The notes under the pieces: generated by a model
Told to the model about the DNA's origin: nothing
Databases searched by the model: none
What the model saw: the letters and a program-made list of their open reading frames with translations, nothing else
Position numbers and translations under genes: made by a program
Shown here: positions 10,949 through 19,050 of the stretch, piece after piece
Layout of the letters: the number at the start of each line of letters is the position of its first letter
How positions within the stretch are numbered: the first letter of the stretch is position 1
NCBI RefSeq assembly: GCF_003172895.1
Contig: NZ_QGKL01000024.1
Coordinates: 1-64,000, forward strand
Direction of reading: 5' to 3'
Length of the DNA stretch: 64,000 bases
Source of the DNA: Leucothrix arctica
GTDB taxonomy: Bacteria; Pseudomonadota; Gammaproteobacteria; Thiotrichales; Thiotrichaceae

Positions 10949-12508
10949 ATGAATAACGTTATATCAGTGTCAAAAATTCAAACCACAGAGTCTATTTTGC
11001 TTATTGGTGGCACTGACCCAAGCGGTGCAGGCCTGCAATCAGACTTACGTGTCGTCCATGCGCTGGGGCTTCATGCCTACAGTGTGACGTCAGCTGTGAC
11101 CGCGCAGCACAATACGGGCGTCAGTGACTTGGGTGTACTAAACGCAGCACACGTCAAAGCCCAGTTAGTTAGCGTCCAAAAAGCATTAAGCAATGTTGAT
11201 GCACGGCCACTTGCGGCAATAAAAATCGGCATGCTGGGTGATGAGTACGTGATCAATGCTGTGCGTGAAGGTATTGAACTGCTTCGCAAAGAAGGTCATG
11301 CACCTCGCATCATTATTGACCCTGTCATTGTTGCTAGCTCTGGTGAACGACTGTTAACAGCAGACAGTGAAATAGCATTAATGTCTAAGCTTTTCCCATT
11401 AGCTGACGTCATTACTCCGAACCTCGACGAGCTTGCGCAGCTAACGCAAATGTCAGTCGATACGACACGAGATATTGAACGTGCAACGCATTGCTTGCTA
11501 GCGTCGGGTGCAAGATCAATCTTACTTAAAGGTGGGCACTTTGACGTTGAAAGTGAGCAATCGAGCGACTACTTTAGCAGTGAAAAACTTAACTTTTGGT
11601 TGATTGGAAAGCGCTGGCCAGACCGTGAAAATGTGCGCGGTACGGGCTGCTTGTTTGCGACGGCAATTACCTGTGCAAGTGCGCAAGGTTACGCAATCGC
11701 AGACGCTATCGTATTGGCGAAAACAGCTGTGAGCCGAGGTATTCGCCAAGCTGAATCAATCGGTGGCGCGTATCAAGCACGTTTAGGGGATATGAGCCCA
11801 CATGACTGGAGCGTTGATTACCAAGACTTTCCGCTCATGACACCTGAAGCACCGGATGCAAAACGTCCAGTATTAGCGCGCTGTGATACGTTACGTTTGG
11901 GGATTTATCCGGTTGTGGACTCCGTTGAGTGGGTCGAGAAGTTGATAAATGAAGGTATTCAAACCATTCAACTACGCTTAAAAACAGATACTGATACACC
12001 GCCAACGTTTGAAGAGTTAGACACGCAAATCGAAGCTGCAGTTGAGGTGTGCCGAGGTCGAGATATTCGTTTATTCATTAATGACCACTGGGAATTGGCG
12101 ATAAAGCATGGCGCGTACGGTATTCATCTTGGGCAGGAAGATTTGTATGACGCAGATATTCATGCGATTGCTGAGGCGGGCTGTCGTTTAGGCGTGTCTA
12201 CGCACAGTTATACCGAGGTTGCGCGCGCGAGTTGGATTAACCCAAGTTACATTGCGTTGGGGCCAATTTATGCGACGACGAGTAAAGATATGCCGTGGGT
12301 GCCGCAGGGTGTGGCCGCGGTTAAGCGCTGGGTGGATTTGTTGAAAGGTGAGTATCCGTTAGTCGCGATTGGCGGGATTAATCTTGAGAGAGCTAAAGCG
12401 TTGAAGTCGTCTGGTATTGGTTCGGTGGCTATGATTACGGCGATTACTAAGGCTGAGGACTACCGTGCTGCGACTAAGAAATTGATCGAGGTGTGGGAAA
12501 AAGAGTGA
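10949..12508 (+). CDS. thiDE: ThiD-ThiE fusion: HMP(-P) kinase / thiamine-phosphate synthase
   Basis: A bifunctional thiamine enzyme of about 519 residues. The N-terminal half (about 10-270) is a ribokinase-fold ThiD: GGTDPSGAGLQSDLR at the start and the anion-hole GTGCLFATAIT near 235. It phosphorylates HMP and HMP-P. The C-terminal half (about 305-519) is a ThiE TIM barrel: INDHWELAIKHGAYGIHLGQEDL, GVSTHSY, and the phosphate loop VAIGGINLERA. It joins HMP-PP to thiazole phosphate. A GTG 12 nt upstream is an alternative start. The two activities complement thiC/thiOSG 4 kb upstream, but no TPP riboswitch precedes this gene. Confidence 0.95.
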   Translation: MNNVISVSKIQTTESILLIGGTDPSGAGLQSDLRVVHALGLHAYSVTSAVTAQHNTGVSDLGVLNAAHVKAQLVSVQKALSNVDARPLAAIKIGMLGDEYVINAVREGIELLRKEGHAPRIIIDPVIVASSGERLLTADSEIALMSKLFPLADVITPNLDELAQLTQMSVDTTRDIERATHCLLASGARSILLKGGHFDVESEQSSDYFSSEKLNFWLIGKRWPDRENVRGTGCLFATAITCASAQGYAIADAIVLAKTAVSRGIRQAESIGGAYQARLGDMSPHDWSVDYQDFPLMTPEAPDAKRPVLARCDTLRLGIYPVVDSVEWVEKLINEGIQTIQLRLKTDTDTPPTFEELDTQIEAAVEVCRGRDIRLFINDHWELAIKHGAYGIHLGQEDLYDADIHAIAEAGCRLGVSTHSYTEVARASWINPSYIALGPIYATTSKDMPWVPQGVAAVKRWVDLLKGEYPLVAIGGINLERAKALKSSGIGSVAMITAITKAEDYRAATKKLIEVWEKE

Positions 12509-12604
12509 CTCGTACCTCATAGTACTCGCCATTTTTACATTTAAATGCGGTGCTAAGTCTGTGGTATATTAATCGTTATAAAATTAACCACTTTAGGATT
12601 AACA

Positions 12605-13150
12605 ATGACTGATAATCTATACGCGCCACCCGAAGCCAATTTGCATAAACCCAGCGATAAGGGTGAGCCTTATGTTCGTGGTTTTGACAAACCTATGGTG
12701 ATTGCGATCATTTTATTAGCGGCTTTCTCGGTGCTGACGTTAGTTATAATGTATGTCACCAGTCCTGAAGACTTCATTTTTCTGAATGAGGCAGTGGGCA
12801 CCGTTATAAATGTGATTGGGGCGATCATTGTTGTCTCCTTTATCAAGCGACTACGGGTTCAAGGTTTGGGAACCCCCGTCGAAAGTGCCGGAAAAGCGCT
12901 GGGCATTTGGGGCTACTTCTGGCGTACTTTAATCGCCCAGTTTGTGGCCGTTTTTCTATTAATGATCCCGCTCGTGGTTATTCTTATACTACTAGACCAT
13001 GACCTAGACTCCGCACTGTCTTCGTTAACCGCCAGTATCCTGCTCGGTATTGCAATGGTCCCAGCTTCGATTTTTTGCGTTTGGGCTTTTTATTCAAAAG
13101 ACCGCTCAGGTCAATTGAGCAGCTTCTTTTCTCTGTTTCGTGGCTACTGA
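12605..13150 (+). CDS. Small integral membrane protein, unknown function
   Basis: A 181-residue protein I cannot assign to a function. The N-terminus MTDNLYAPPEANL contains the YAPPxA motif found at the start of many small proteobacterial membrane proteins. Three strongly hydrophobic segments follow at about residues 32-50, 64-82 and 105-130, with a fourth at about 140-160. The cytosolic N-terminus is polar. It is separated from thiDE by a normal promoter-sized gap and appears monocistronic. Confidence 0.75.
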   Translation: MTDNLYAPPEANLHKPSDKGEPYVRGFDKPMVIAIILLAAFSVLTLVIMYVTSPEDFIFLNEAVGTVINVIGAIIVVSFIKRLRVQGLGTPVESAGKALGIWGYFWRTLIAQFVAVFLLMIPLVVILILLDHDLDSALSSLTASILLGIAMVPASIFCVWAFYSKDRSGQLSSFFSLFRGY

Positions 13151-13246
13151 TTCTGCCTTAGATAAGTTGGGGATTAAACTGACAACTCTGGTCGTCACAT
13201 AGGTGTTTAATATTAATACTAAACCTTTCAAGATAAAGTGACACTA

Positions 13247-13262
13247 GGGGGGGGTAGGGGGG
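13247..13262 (+). repeat. Guanine tracts (G8-TA-G6)
   Basis: Eight Gs, TA, then six Gs, inside the 261-nt gap between the membrane protein and the Cache-HAMP gene. Such long G runs are rare here. They could be length-variable or form a G-rich structure about 150 nt upstream of the sensor gene. No gene is seen in the gap. Confidence 0.6.
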
Positions 13263-13411
13263 TAATAGTCAGCTAAAAAGCTTGTTAAAGCATATTGATA
13301 GGCTTGGTCTTAGTTGTGCTTTCGTTGACCAAAATCAAAGCTAAACGCAGGTGATTGCCTTAACTTGTTCATTCAGATAACATCCTCTGGTTACTGCCGT
13401 TAGGAGGCTAA

Positions 13412-14512
13412 TTGTCTGATATGAAAGGATTCGTTCTCAATATATTTCATAAGATATTGCTGGGTAATTTGTTGATCGCGCTAGTGCCACTAGCGGGTTT
13501 GTTTTTCCTCATAGATAACGCTCAAAGCGATCGTTTAGCGAGTGTCGAGAACGAACTACGACTAGAAGCAACATCCATCGCCGGCGATATTACTCGTTGG
13601 GCTGAAATGAATCGTCGCCTACTGTCACAGAACAGTTTGAATGTCGATATTCAATCGATGCAAGAGTCTCGTCAAAAACCAATTCTTCAAAATATGCAGC
13701 AAAGTTATGATTGGGCATTTCTTATATATGCCTTATCGGGTGACGGTTTCATGACTGCTCGCAGTGATGACAAAAGTATTTTAAATCCAGATGGTAGCAA
13801 AGCTCACTTTCGTGGTGATCGTGGCTACTTTAAGTCACTTGCCGCTGGTGACCCAATCGGCCAATCGGTGGTGATGAGTCGTACTATTAACTTGCCTGTT
13901 TATGTACTGTGCGTACCGATTGAAAGTGCTGGCGACAAGCAAGAAAACTCATTATGTATGGCGAGTAAGCTGGAAGATATTTCTCAGACCGTGGCCAATA
14001 CTAAGTTAGGGAAGACGGGTTTTGCCTTCTTAACGTCAGATGAAGACAAGCTAATCGCATCTGGTGAGTTTTCAGTTGATCAGAGAAGTGGCTTACAAGA
14101 CATGTCCGACTATCCGATACTTGCTAAATCCAGCCCCAAGCAATTGTATACCTTTGACCAGAGTGGCAAAAAAATTGTATCTTATTCTGTGGAGGCTGGT
14201 TTCGGTTGGCGTCTAGTGATTCAGCAGGATTACGATGAAGTTTTCCAATCTGTAACCGATGCCAGGCGCAGCGCGTGGTTGGTCATTGCGTTAACCATTC
14301 TTGCTATAGCGCTACTTGCCATGTTTTTTAGCCGAGAGCTATCGTCGGCTATTAGAAAGCTAACAGTATTGGCAGATGACTACAGTAAAGGCCTTTTCGA
14401 CAAAGTTAACTTGGGCCTAACACGTAGTGATGAAGTGGGGGACTTGGCTCGTGCGATTGACCGTATGGGGAAAAGTATCCGCATAGCGATTAGTAAACTA
14501 AATGATAAATAA
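13412..14512 (+). CDS. Cache-HAMP membrane sensor protein without output domain
   Basis: A 366-residue protein: TM1 at about residues 13-31, a periplasmic dCache-like domain at about 35-285 (including RGDRGYFKSLAAGDPIGQSVVMSR), TM2 at about 287-306 (WLVIALTILAIALLAMFFS) and a HAMP domain at about 308-360 (LTRSDEVGDLARAIDRMGKSI). It stops just after HAMP; there is no methyl-accepting, kinase or GGDEF domain. The TTG at 13412 lies 4 nt after a strong AGGAGG; an ATG at 13421 is the alternative start. A PATAN-like protein follows 17 nt later and may be the partner. Confidence 0.85.
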   Translation: MSDMKGFVLNIFHKILLGNLLIALVPLAGLFFLIDNAQSDRLASVENELRLEATSIAGDITRWAEMNRRLLSQNSLNVDIQSMQESRQKPILQNMQQSYDWAFLIYALSGDGFMTARSDDKSILNPDGSKAHFRGDRGYFKSLAAGDPIGQSVVMSRTINLPVYVLCVPIESAGDKQENSLCMASKLEDISQTVANTKLGKTGFAFLTSDEDKLIASGEFSVDQRSGLQDMSDYPILAKSSPKQLYTFDQSGKKIVSYSVEAGFGWRLVIQQDYDEVFQSVTDARRSAWLVIALTILAIALLAMFFSRELSSAIRKLTVLADDYSKGLFDKVNLGLTRSDEVGDLARAIDRMGKSIRIAISKLNDK

Positions 14513-14529
14513 TTATTGAGGAGTATTGA

Positions 14530-15054
14530 ATGCTTGATTTCTCTGAAACTGTCGCAGAAATAGACAAACTCGTGAAAACTAAACAGTCAGGTGCTCTGTT
14601 TATTGTTAGTAACAATCGCTTGGCACGTATGTACGTCAGAAGTGGAGAGATAAGCTCTCTAGCTTACAACCGCAAGACGGGCATTGAAGCGCTGACAGAG
14701 TTAAAACAAGTCATACAGGCAAAAGTGGGTTACCACAACGGACAAAATGCGCCTATCGATGAGTCGCTACCCGACACCGACAGCATCATGACATTCTTGA
14801 GAGAAGGAATGGGTGATCTGTTTTTGAAGCGTTCGTACTTTAAAGTCGACGCACCACAAGAGTTGCTCGATAAAATTAAGGGTGCTTATGTTGCAGTGAT
14901 TGGTCCAATTGGCGAAGTACTGTTTGAAGACTCTCTGAAAGAAAGTAAAGATCTACCTTTCCTTGTGACCAGCCTGCGTCGTCAGATGGAAACAGATGCG
15001 GATGTGAGTGAGTTTAACCGTAACCTTGAACTTGCCGATATCTGGCCAGAATAA
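14530..15054 (+). CDS. PATAN/DUF4388-like signalling protein
   Basis: A 174-residue soluble protein. Residues 10-60 (SGALFIVSNNRLARMYVRSGEISSLAYNRKTGIEALTEL) resemble the PATAN/DUF4388 module of two-component signalling proteins: a hydrophobic strand, a charged turn, then the -RSGEI- motif. The C-terminal half (AYVAVIGPIGEVLFEDSL) could be a small alpha/beta module I do not recognise. It follows the Cache-HAMP sensor after 17 nt with its own SD (GAGGAG), so both are probably one operon. I infer that it acts with the sensor; the biochemical role is unknown. Confidence 0.65.
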   Translation: MLDFSETVAEIDKLVKTKQSGALFIVSNNRLARMYVRSGEISSLAYNRKTGIEALTELKQVIQAKVGYHNGQNAPIDESLPDTDSIMTFLREGMGDLFLKRSYFKVDAPQELLDKIKGAYVAVIGPIGEVLFEDSLKESKDLPFLVTSLRRQMETDADVSEFNRNLELADIWPE

Positions 15055-15104
15055 GTCTGCCCCTTTGATTGTTTGCTAATCAAAATAAAAAATGTTTATA
15101 TTCT

Positions 15105-15121
15105 TCGTTAATAATTAACGA
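15105..15121. promoter_or_regulatory. 17-bp perfect palindrome upstream of glsA
   Basis: TCGTTAATAATTAACGA is a perfect palindrome around a central A, ending 11 nt before the glsA start and abutting its SD (GAGG). It may be an operator or an RNA hairpin limiting ribosome access. Confidence 0.45.
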
Positions 15122-15132
15122 GGAATAGGGCG

Positions 15133-16071
15133 ATGCATACCGGCTTGGACATGCAACAAATTGTAGATGATATTGCAGCTGAAATGTTGTCACGACCCGA
15201 TCGTGGCAAAGTTGCGACCTACATTCCTCAACTCGCTTGTGTAGACCCTGCTCATTTTGGCATCTCGGTCGTCATGGAAGATGGCACGAGCTATAACGCA
15301 GGTGACGCAACAACGCCGTTCTCTATTCAAAGTATCTCCAAAATGTTTACGCTCACTATGGCGCTTGGCAAAATGGGCGATGCGGTTTGGAAACGTGTTG
15401 GTCGTGAGCCATCCGGCGATCCGTTTAACTCCATCGTACAACTTGAAGTTGAGCATGGCCGCCCCCGTAATCCTTTTATAAATGCGGGTGCAATTGCGAT
15501 TGCCGACGCTATTATGATGGGCCACGAGCCAAAAGAAACCTTGGCAGAAATCCTTCAATTCATGCGTTTTCTTTCGGATGATGACAGCGTATATATCGAT
15601 GAAAAAGTAGCTCGATCAGAGCAGCTTACCGGCGATAGGAATGCGTCGCTCGCTCACTTCATGGCCTCATTTGGGCACTTTAAAAACCCGGTTGATAAGG
15701 TGCTGGGCGTTTATTTTCATCACTGCTCACTAGCCATGACGTGTCACCAGTTAGCTAAGGCAGGTGCATTCTTAGTATCCGATGGTACAAGCCAATTAAT
15801 CAACTCAAAAGTGGTTGGCCCACAGCGTGCCCGACGGATTAACTCACTCATGTTGTTATGCGGGCACTACGACGGTTCGGGAGAGTTTGCCTTTCGTGTA
15901 GGGCTTCCCGGAAAGAGTGGTGTTGGTGGTGGAATCTTGGCAGTTGCTCCAGGAAAGGCGTCCATAGCTGTTTGGTCTCCCGGTTTAGATGTGGTGGGTA
16001 ACAGCCATCTAGGCACACTCGCCTTAGAACAGTTGGCTGAGAAAACTGGTTGGTCAGTATTCGCTAAGTAG
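15133..16071 (+). CDS. glsA: Glutaminase A
   Basis: Hydrolyses L-glutamine to glutamate and ammonia. The 312-residue length and blocks match the serine-dependent, beta-lactamase-fold glutaminase family: S67-x-x-K70 in the SIQSISKMF motif, [20 protein letters not shown], and the C-terminal [18 protein letters not shown]. It is cytosolic, with no signal peptide. A near-symmetric palindrome covers the 5' untranslated region. Its neighbours, a sensor pair upstream and a candidate structured RNA downstream, do not form an obvious pathway with it. Confidence 0.96.
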   Translation: MHTGLDMQQIVDDIAAEMLSRPDRGKVATYIPQLACVDPAHFGISVVMEDGTSYNAGDATTPFSIQSISKMFTLTMALGKMGDAVWKRVGREPSGDPFNSIVQLEVEHGRPRNPFINAGAIAIADAIMMGHEPKETLAEILQFMRFLSDDDSVYIDEKVARSEQLTGDRNASLAHFMASFGHFKNPVDKVLGVYFHHCSLAMTCHQLAKAGAFLVSDGTSQLINSKVVGPQRARRINSLMLLCGHYDGSGEFAFRVGLPGKSGVGGGILAVAPGKASIAVWSPGLDVVGNSHLGTLALEQLAEKTGWSVFAK

Positions 16072-16211
16072 TGTTGTTTTAACAAATGTATGTTAATTAT
16101 TCACGGTAATCCGGACATTTACATGGACAATATGCCGAGACTGAATCACACCTTGCTAGTCTCGTACCATTAATCCAAATAAAGATAAATAAAAGGGCTG
16201 GTTAAGAAATG

Positions 16212-16360
16212 GTTCAGTAGATAACCGTAGAATAGGACCTGCCTACTAGGGGCTTCAACGGCAATAATAAGAAGTAAAATAATAATAAGAAGAAAAAAGT
16301 CGTTGTATTGCTGTAAAAATCTGGGGTCTGTACATTCATTTGTGCAGCCCCTTTTTTATT
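16212..16360 (+). ncRNA. Candidate structured RNA, copy A (matches 63648-63810)
   Basis: This non-coding stretch matches a second one at 63648-63810. Shared blocks in order: GTTCAG, CCGTAGAAT-GGAC, AGGGGCT-CAAC, a purine-rich AATAATAAGAAG tract, GTTGT, then TGCTGTAAAAAT-TGGG. The CAAC block can pair with the GTTG block in both copies, with one base pair changed in compensation (G-C here, A-T there). It ends in a terminator-like hairpin, GGGG...CTGTAC with GTGCAG...CCCC, followed by T6. No ORF with an SD is seen. It may be a small RNA or a terminator-associated leader. Confidence 0.55.
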
Positions 16361-16430
16361 GGTTGGATTGTTGTTCTCGCATTTCTTAACAGGCTACACT
16401 GTTAGGTAATCTTAGAGGAGACATATCCCC

Positions 16431-16871
16431 ATGCGTTACCTACACACTATGATCCGCGTTTCTGATCTTGAAGCGTCATTAGACTTTTTTTGTAACAAGC
16501 TAGGTATGATCGAAACGCGTCGAGTTGATGATGAACAAGACCGTTATAGCCTAATCTATCTTGCTGCACCTGCAGATGTTGAAGCGGCAAAAACAGACAA
16601 ATCCAAAGAGTTAGAGCTGACCTACAACTGGGATACAGAAGATTACGGCTTTGCGCGTAACTTTGGTCACCTTGCTTATGAAGTTGATAACATCTATGAG
16701 ACTTGCCAGAAGCTAGTCGATGCGGGCGTTACTATCAACTATCCACCACGCGGTGGTCACATGGCCTTCCTAAAATCACCTGATAATATTTCAATAGAGC
16801 TACTGCAAGTCGGTGATGCACTGCCACCTGCTGAGCCTTGGATTTCGATGGAAAATATTGGTTCTTGGTGA
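16431..16871 (+). CDS. gloA: Lactoylglutathione lyase (glyoxalase I)
   Basis: Isomerises the hemithioacetal of methylglyoxal and glutathione to S-lactoylglutathione. The 146-residue VOC protein keeps all four metal ligands of the family: H5 ([10 protein letters not shown]), E62 (LELTYNWD), H80 ([11 protein letters not shown]) and E123 (ISIELLQ). The ATG follows an AGAGGAG SD. The glyoxalase II gene begins 11 nt after its stop, so both steps of methylglyoxal detoxification are one operon. The candidate RNA element lies directly upstream and ends in a terminator, so gloA probably has its own promoter. Confidence 0.96.
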   Translation: MRYLHTMIRVSDLEASLDFFCNKLGMIETRRVDDEQDRYSLIYLAAPADVEAAKTDKSKELELTYNWDTEDYGFARNFGHLAYEVDNIYETCQKLVDAGVTINYPPRGGHMAFLKSPDNISIELLQVGDALPPAEPWISMENIGSW

Positions 16872-16881
16872 GGTATTGGAA

Positions 16882-17655
16882 ATGAGCCAGCTAGAAATCT
16901 ATCAGTTCCCTTACGAGTGGGACGACAACTATGGTGTACTACTTCACAGCCCTGAGACCGGTGAAACAGCCTGTATTGATGCGGGTGTAGCGAAGACCTA
17001 CCAAGCGACACTGGATGAAAAAGGTTGGAACCTGACGCATATCCTTGTCACTCATCACCACCGTGACCATGTCACTGGTTTGGTTGAGCTAAAAGAAAAT
17101 AACAACGCCACTGTCATTGGCCCTGACTATATTGGGAAAGGGCATATTCCTGCGATAGATCAGCGTGTCAGAGATGGTGATACATTTACTTTTGCAGGAC
17201 AAAAAGTACGTGTCATCTATGTGCCGGGTCATACCATGGACTTGGTGTCGTATTACTTTGAAGAACAAGGCGCTGTCTTTGTCGGAGATACCTTGTTTGC
17301 GATGGGTTGCGGAAAAGCCTTTGAAGGCACTGCTGAAATGGTGTGGCAGAGCCTGCAAAAGTTGATGGCGTTGCCAGAAGATACCGTCATTTATTGCAGT
17401 CATGAGTACACGCAAGAAAATGCACAGTTTGCCATTACAGTAGACCCAACAAATGCAGCACTGCAAGCGCGTATGGTTGAGGTTGACCGTTTACGTGCAG
17501 CCGATATTCCGACTGTGCCATTTACCTTAGCAACCGAGTTAGCCACCAACCCTTTCTTGCGTCCAAACAGCAAAGCAATGCGTAAACATCTTGAGATGGA
17601 AAGCGCGACGGATGAAGAGGTGTTTGTTGAAGTGCGCCGATTACGAGACGTGTAA
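16882..17655 (+). CDS. gloB: Hydroxyacylglutathione hydrolase (glyoxalase II)
   Basis: Hydrolyses S-lactoylglutathione to lactate and glutathione. The metallo-beta-lactamase motif THHHRDHVTG binds the dinuclear metal site, and later ligands are in YVPGHTMDL, FVGDTLFAMGCG and YCSHEYT. The C-terminal helical domain with TNPFLRP is the substrate-binding part of this family. I chose the ATG at 16882 (257 residues) because upstream in-frame codons overlap gloA and would add a non-homologous leader. Two tandem terminators follow. Confidence 0.96.
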   Translation: MSQLEIYQFPYEWDDNYGVLLHSPETGETACIDAGVAKTYQATLDEKGWNLTHILVTHHHRDHVTGLVELKENNNATVIGPDYIGKGHIPAIDQRVRDGDTFTFAGQKVRVIYVPGHTMDLVSYYFEEQGAVFVGDTLFAMGCGKAFEGTAEMVWQSLQKLMALPEDTVIYCSHEYTQENAQFAITVDPTNAALQARMVEVDRLRAADIPTVPFTLATELATNPFLRPNSKAMRKHLEMESATDEEVFVEVRRLRDV

Positions 17656-17664
17656 AGAGTACCC

Positions 17665-17727
17665 AGCTCTCCATAAAAGACGACTTAGATTTCATACCCA
17701 ATGAGTGTCTTTAGGAGAGCTTTTTTT
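17665..17727 (+). terminator. Rho-independent terminator after gloAB
   Basis: Stem AGCTCTCC (17665-17672) with GGAGAGCT (17714-17721), extended by AAAGAC/GTCTTT inside, followed by seven Ts. Confidence 0.85.
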
Positions 17728-17752
17728 ACCGTCAAATAATGGCGGTTTTTTT
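17728..17752 (+). terminator. Second tandem terminator
   Basis: ACCG...CGGT hairpin (17728-17745 region) with a T7 tail, immediately after the first terminator; together they insulate gloAB from the redox genes. Confidence 0.65.
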
Positions 17753-17826
17753 GTTTAAAATTTGACTGCATCTAGATTATTTACCCCAGCGTATAGATTC
17801 TAATAAGAAAATTATAGGCGCGTATT

Positions 17827-18540
17827 ATGGAACTCTTTTTTGGCTACTTGGCAGGGGTGTTAACACTGATTAATCCGTGTGTACTGCCAGTATTGCCGAT
17901 TGTTTTAGCATCAGCGATGCAAGCAGGGCGTCATGGTCCACTCGCTATTGCCGTAGGTATGAGTCTCTCATTTGTTATCTTAGGTATGACCGTCGCAACC
18001 GTTGGTCACAGCATTGGTTTAACCGAAGATAGACTCTCGCAAATTGGTGCAGTGCTGATGATGGTGTTTGGCCTAGTGCTACTCATTCCACAACTCAACG
18101 AACGATTTGCAACCGCTACCGCGAGCTTTAGTGGCTCAGCAGATCAGCAAATGAATCAACTTAAAGTGTCGAGTATGAGAAGCCAGTTTTTTGGCGGTAT
18201 ACTACTAGGCGCGGTGTGGTCTCCATGTGTTGGCCCAACCTTAGGCGGTGCCATTTCCCTTGCCAGCCAAGGTGAAAGTTTGTTGTGGGTGTTTGCAATC
18301 ATGACCAGTTTTGCACTAGGTGTTTCTAGCATTATTTTGCTACTGGGCTACGGCACAGGAGAAGCGATTCGCCGTCGTCAGCAACAGTTGCGCGGTCTTG
18401 CGGAGCGAGCTAAACCGATTATGGGTATCACCTTCCTAGTCGTGGGAATTATGATTTTCTTTAAATTTCATCATCTGATTGAAGCATGTTTAGTCGACGT
18501 GCTACCAGACTGGTTTCAAGATCTTTCGACTACGTATTAA
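17827..18540 (+). CDS. CcdA/DsbD-like thiol transporter membrane protein
   Basis: A 237-residue membrane protein of the CcdA/DsbD-transmembrane family, which passes electrons from cytosolic thioredoxin to periplasmic thiol proteins. The two reactive cysteines are in their expected helices: C18 in INPCVLPVLPI and C134 in WSPCVGPTLGG. About six hydrophobic segments are visible. A periplasmic thioredoxin-like protein is encoded 13 nt downstream and is the natural partner. It could serve cytochrome c maturation or general periplasmic disulfide reduction; no ccm genes are nearby, so I infer the latter. Confidence 0.9.
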   Translation: MELFFGYLAGVLTLINPCVLPVLPIVLASAMQAGRHGPLAIAVGMSLSFVILGMTVATVGHSIGLTEDRLSQIGAVLMMVFGLVLLIPQLNERFATATASFSGSADQQMNQLKVSSMRSQFFGGILLGAVWSPCVGPTLGGAISLASQGESLLWVFAIMTSFALGVSSIILLLGYGTGEAIRRRQQQLRGLAERAKPIMGITFLVVGIMIFFKFHHLIEACLVDVLPDWFQDLSTTY

Positions 18541-18553
18541 TTGAGGAATAGTT

Positions 18554-18964
18554 ATGAAACGTCGTACATTTATTGGTTTAGTGGCAGGACTTACGTTAGC
18601 GCCAAGCCTATTATTTGCAGGAACAGAGCTGATTTACACGCCGGGTTTGATCAAGGAAAAGTTGGCAGAAGGTAAGACAGTCTTTGTTGATTATGCAGCT
18701 TCTTGGTGTAGCACCTGTAAGCGTCAAGAGCGTGTAAGAGATCAGCTGCGTGAAAGTAACCCAGAGTATGATAAGAACTTAGTATTTATTCGTGTGGAAT
18801 GGGATGTTTATAATTCGCACGCGGTTACTACAGATCGCAATATTCCACGTCGCTCAACGTTACTCGTGTTGCGTGGTGACAAAGAGTTAGGGCGCATTGT
18901 ATCGGGCACTAGTGTCAATGAAATAAAAGCGTTAATGGATAAAGGCATCGCTAAAGAGTCGTAG
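18554..18964 (+). CDS. Periplasmic thioredoxin-like protein
   Basis: A 136-residue thioredoxin-fold protein. The N-terminus MKRRTFIGLVAGLTLAPSLLFAG is an export signal with a twin-Arg start, cleaved near residue 22. The redox motif WCSTC (C52, C55) follows VDYAASW. The family resembles the C-terminal domain of DsbD and related reductants. It is translated directly after the CcdA-like gene, and together they look like a split DsbD: membrane shuttle plus periplasmic reductase. A strong bidirectional terminator follows. Confidence 0.9.
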   Translation: MKRRTFIGLVAGLTLAPSLLFAGTELIYTPGLIKEKLAEGKTVFVDYAASWCSTCKRQERVRDQLRESNPEYDKNLVFIRVEWDVYNSHAVTTDRNIPRRSTLLVLRGDKELGRIVSGTSVNEIKALMDKGIAKES

Positions 18965-18985
18965 TTAGCCCGTTATTTCAGACGT

Positions 18986-19027
18986 AAAAAAGCGCGCTAC
19001 CAGTGACTGGTCAGCGCGCTTTTTTTA
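18986..19027. terminator. Bidirectional terminator between thioredoxin and lectin genes
   Basis: Stem AGCGCGCT (18991-18998) with AGCGCGCT (19013-19020) flanked by an A-tract on one side and T7 on the other, so it can stop transcripts from both strands. Confidence 0.9.
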
Positions 19028-19050
19028 TTGCGTAAAACTAACTTAATTGT

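Noticed and set aside
13412-14512. Complete methyl-accepting chemotaxis protein
   Set aside because: The frame ends right after HAMP; no methyl-accepting hairpin domain in any frame downstream.
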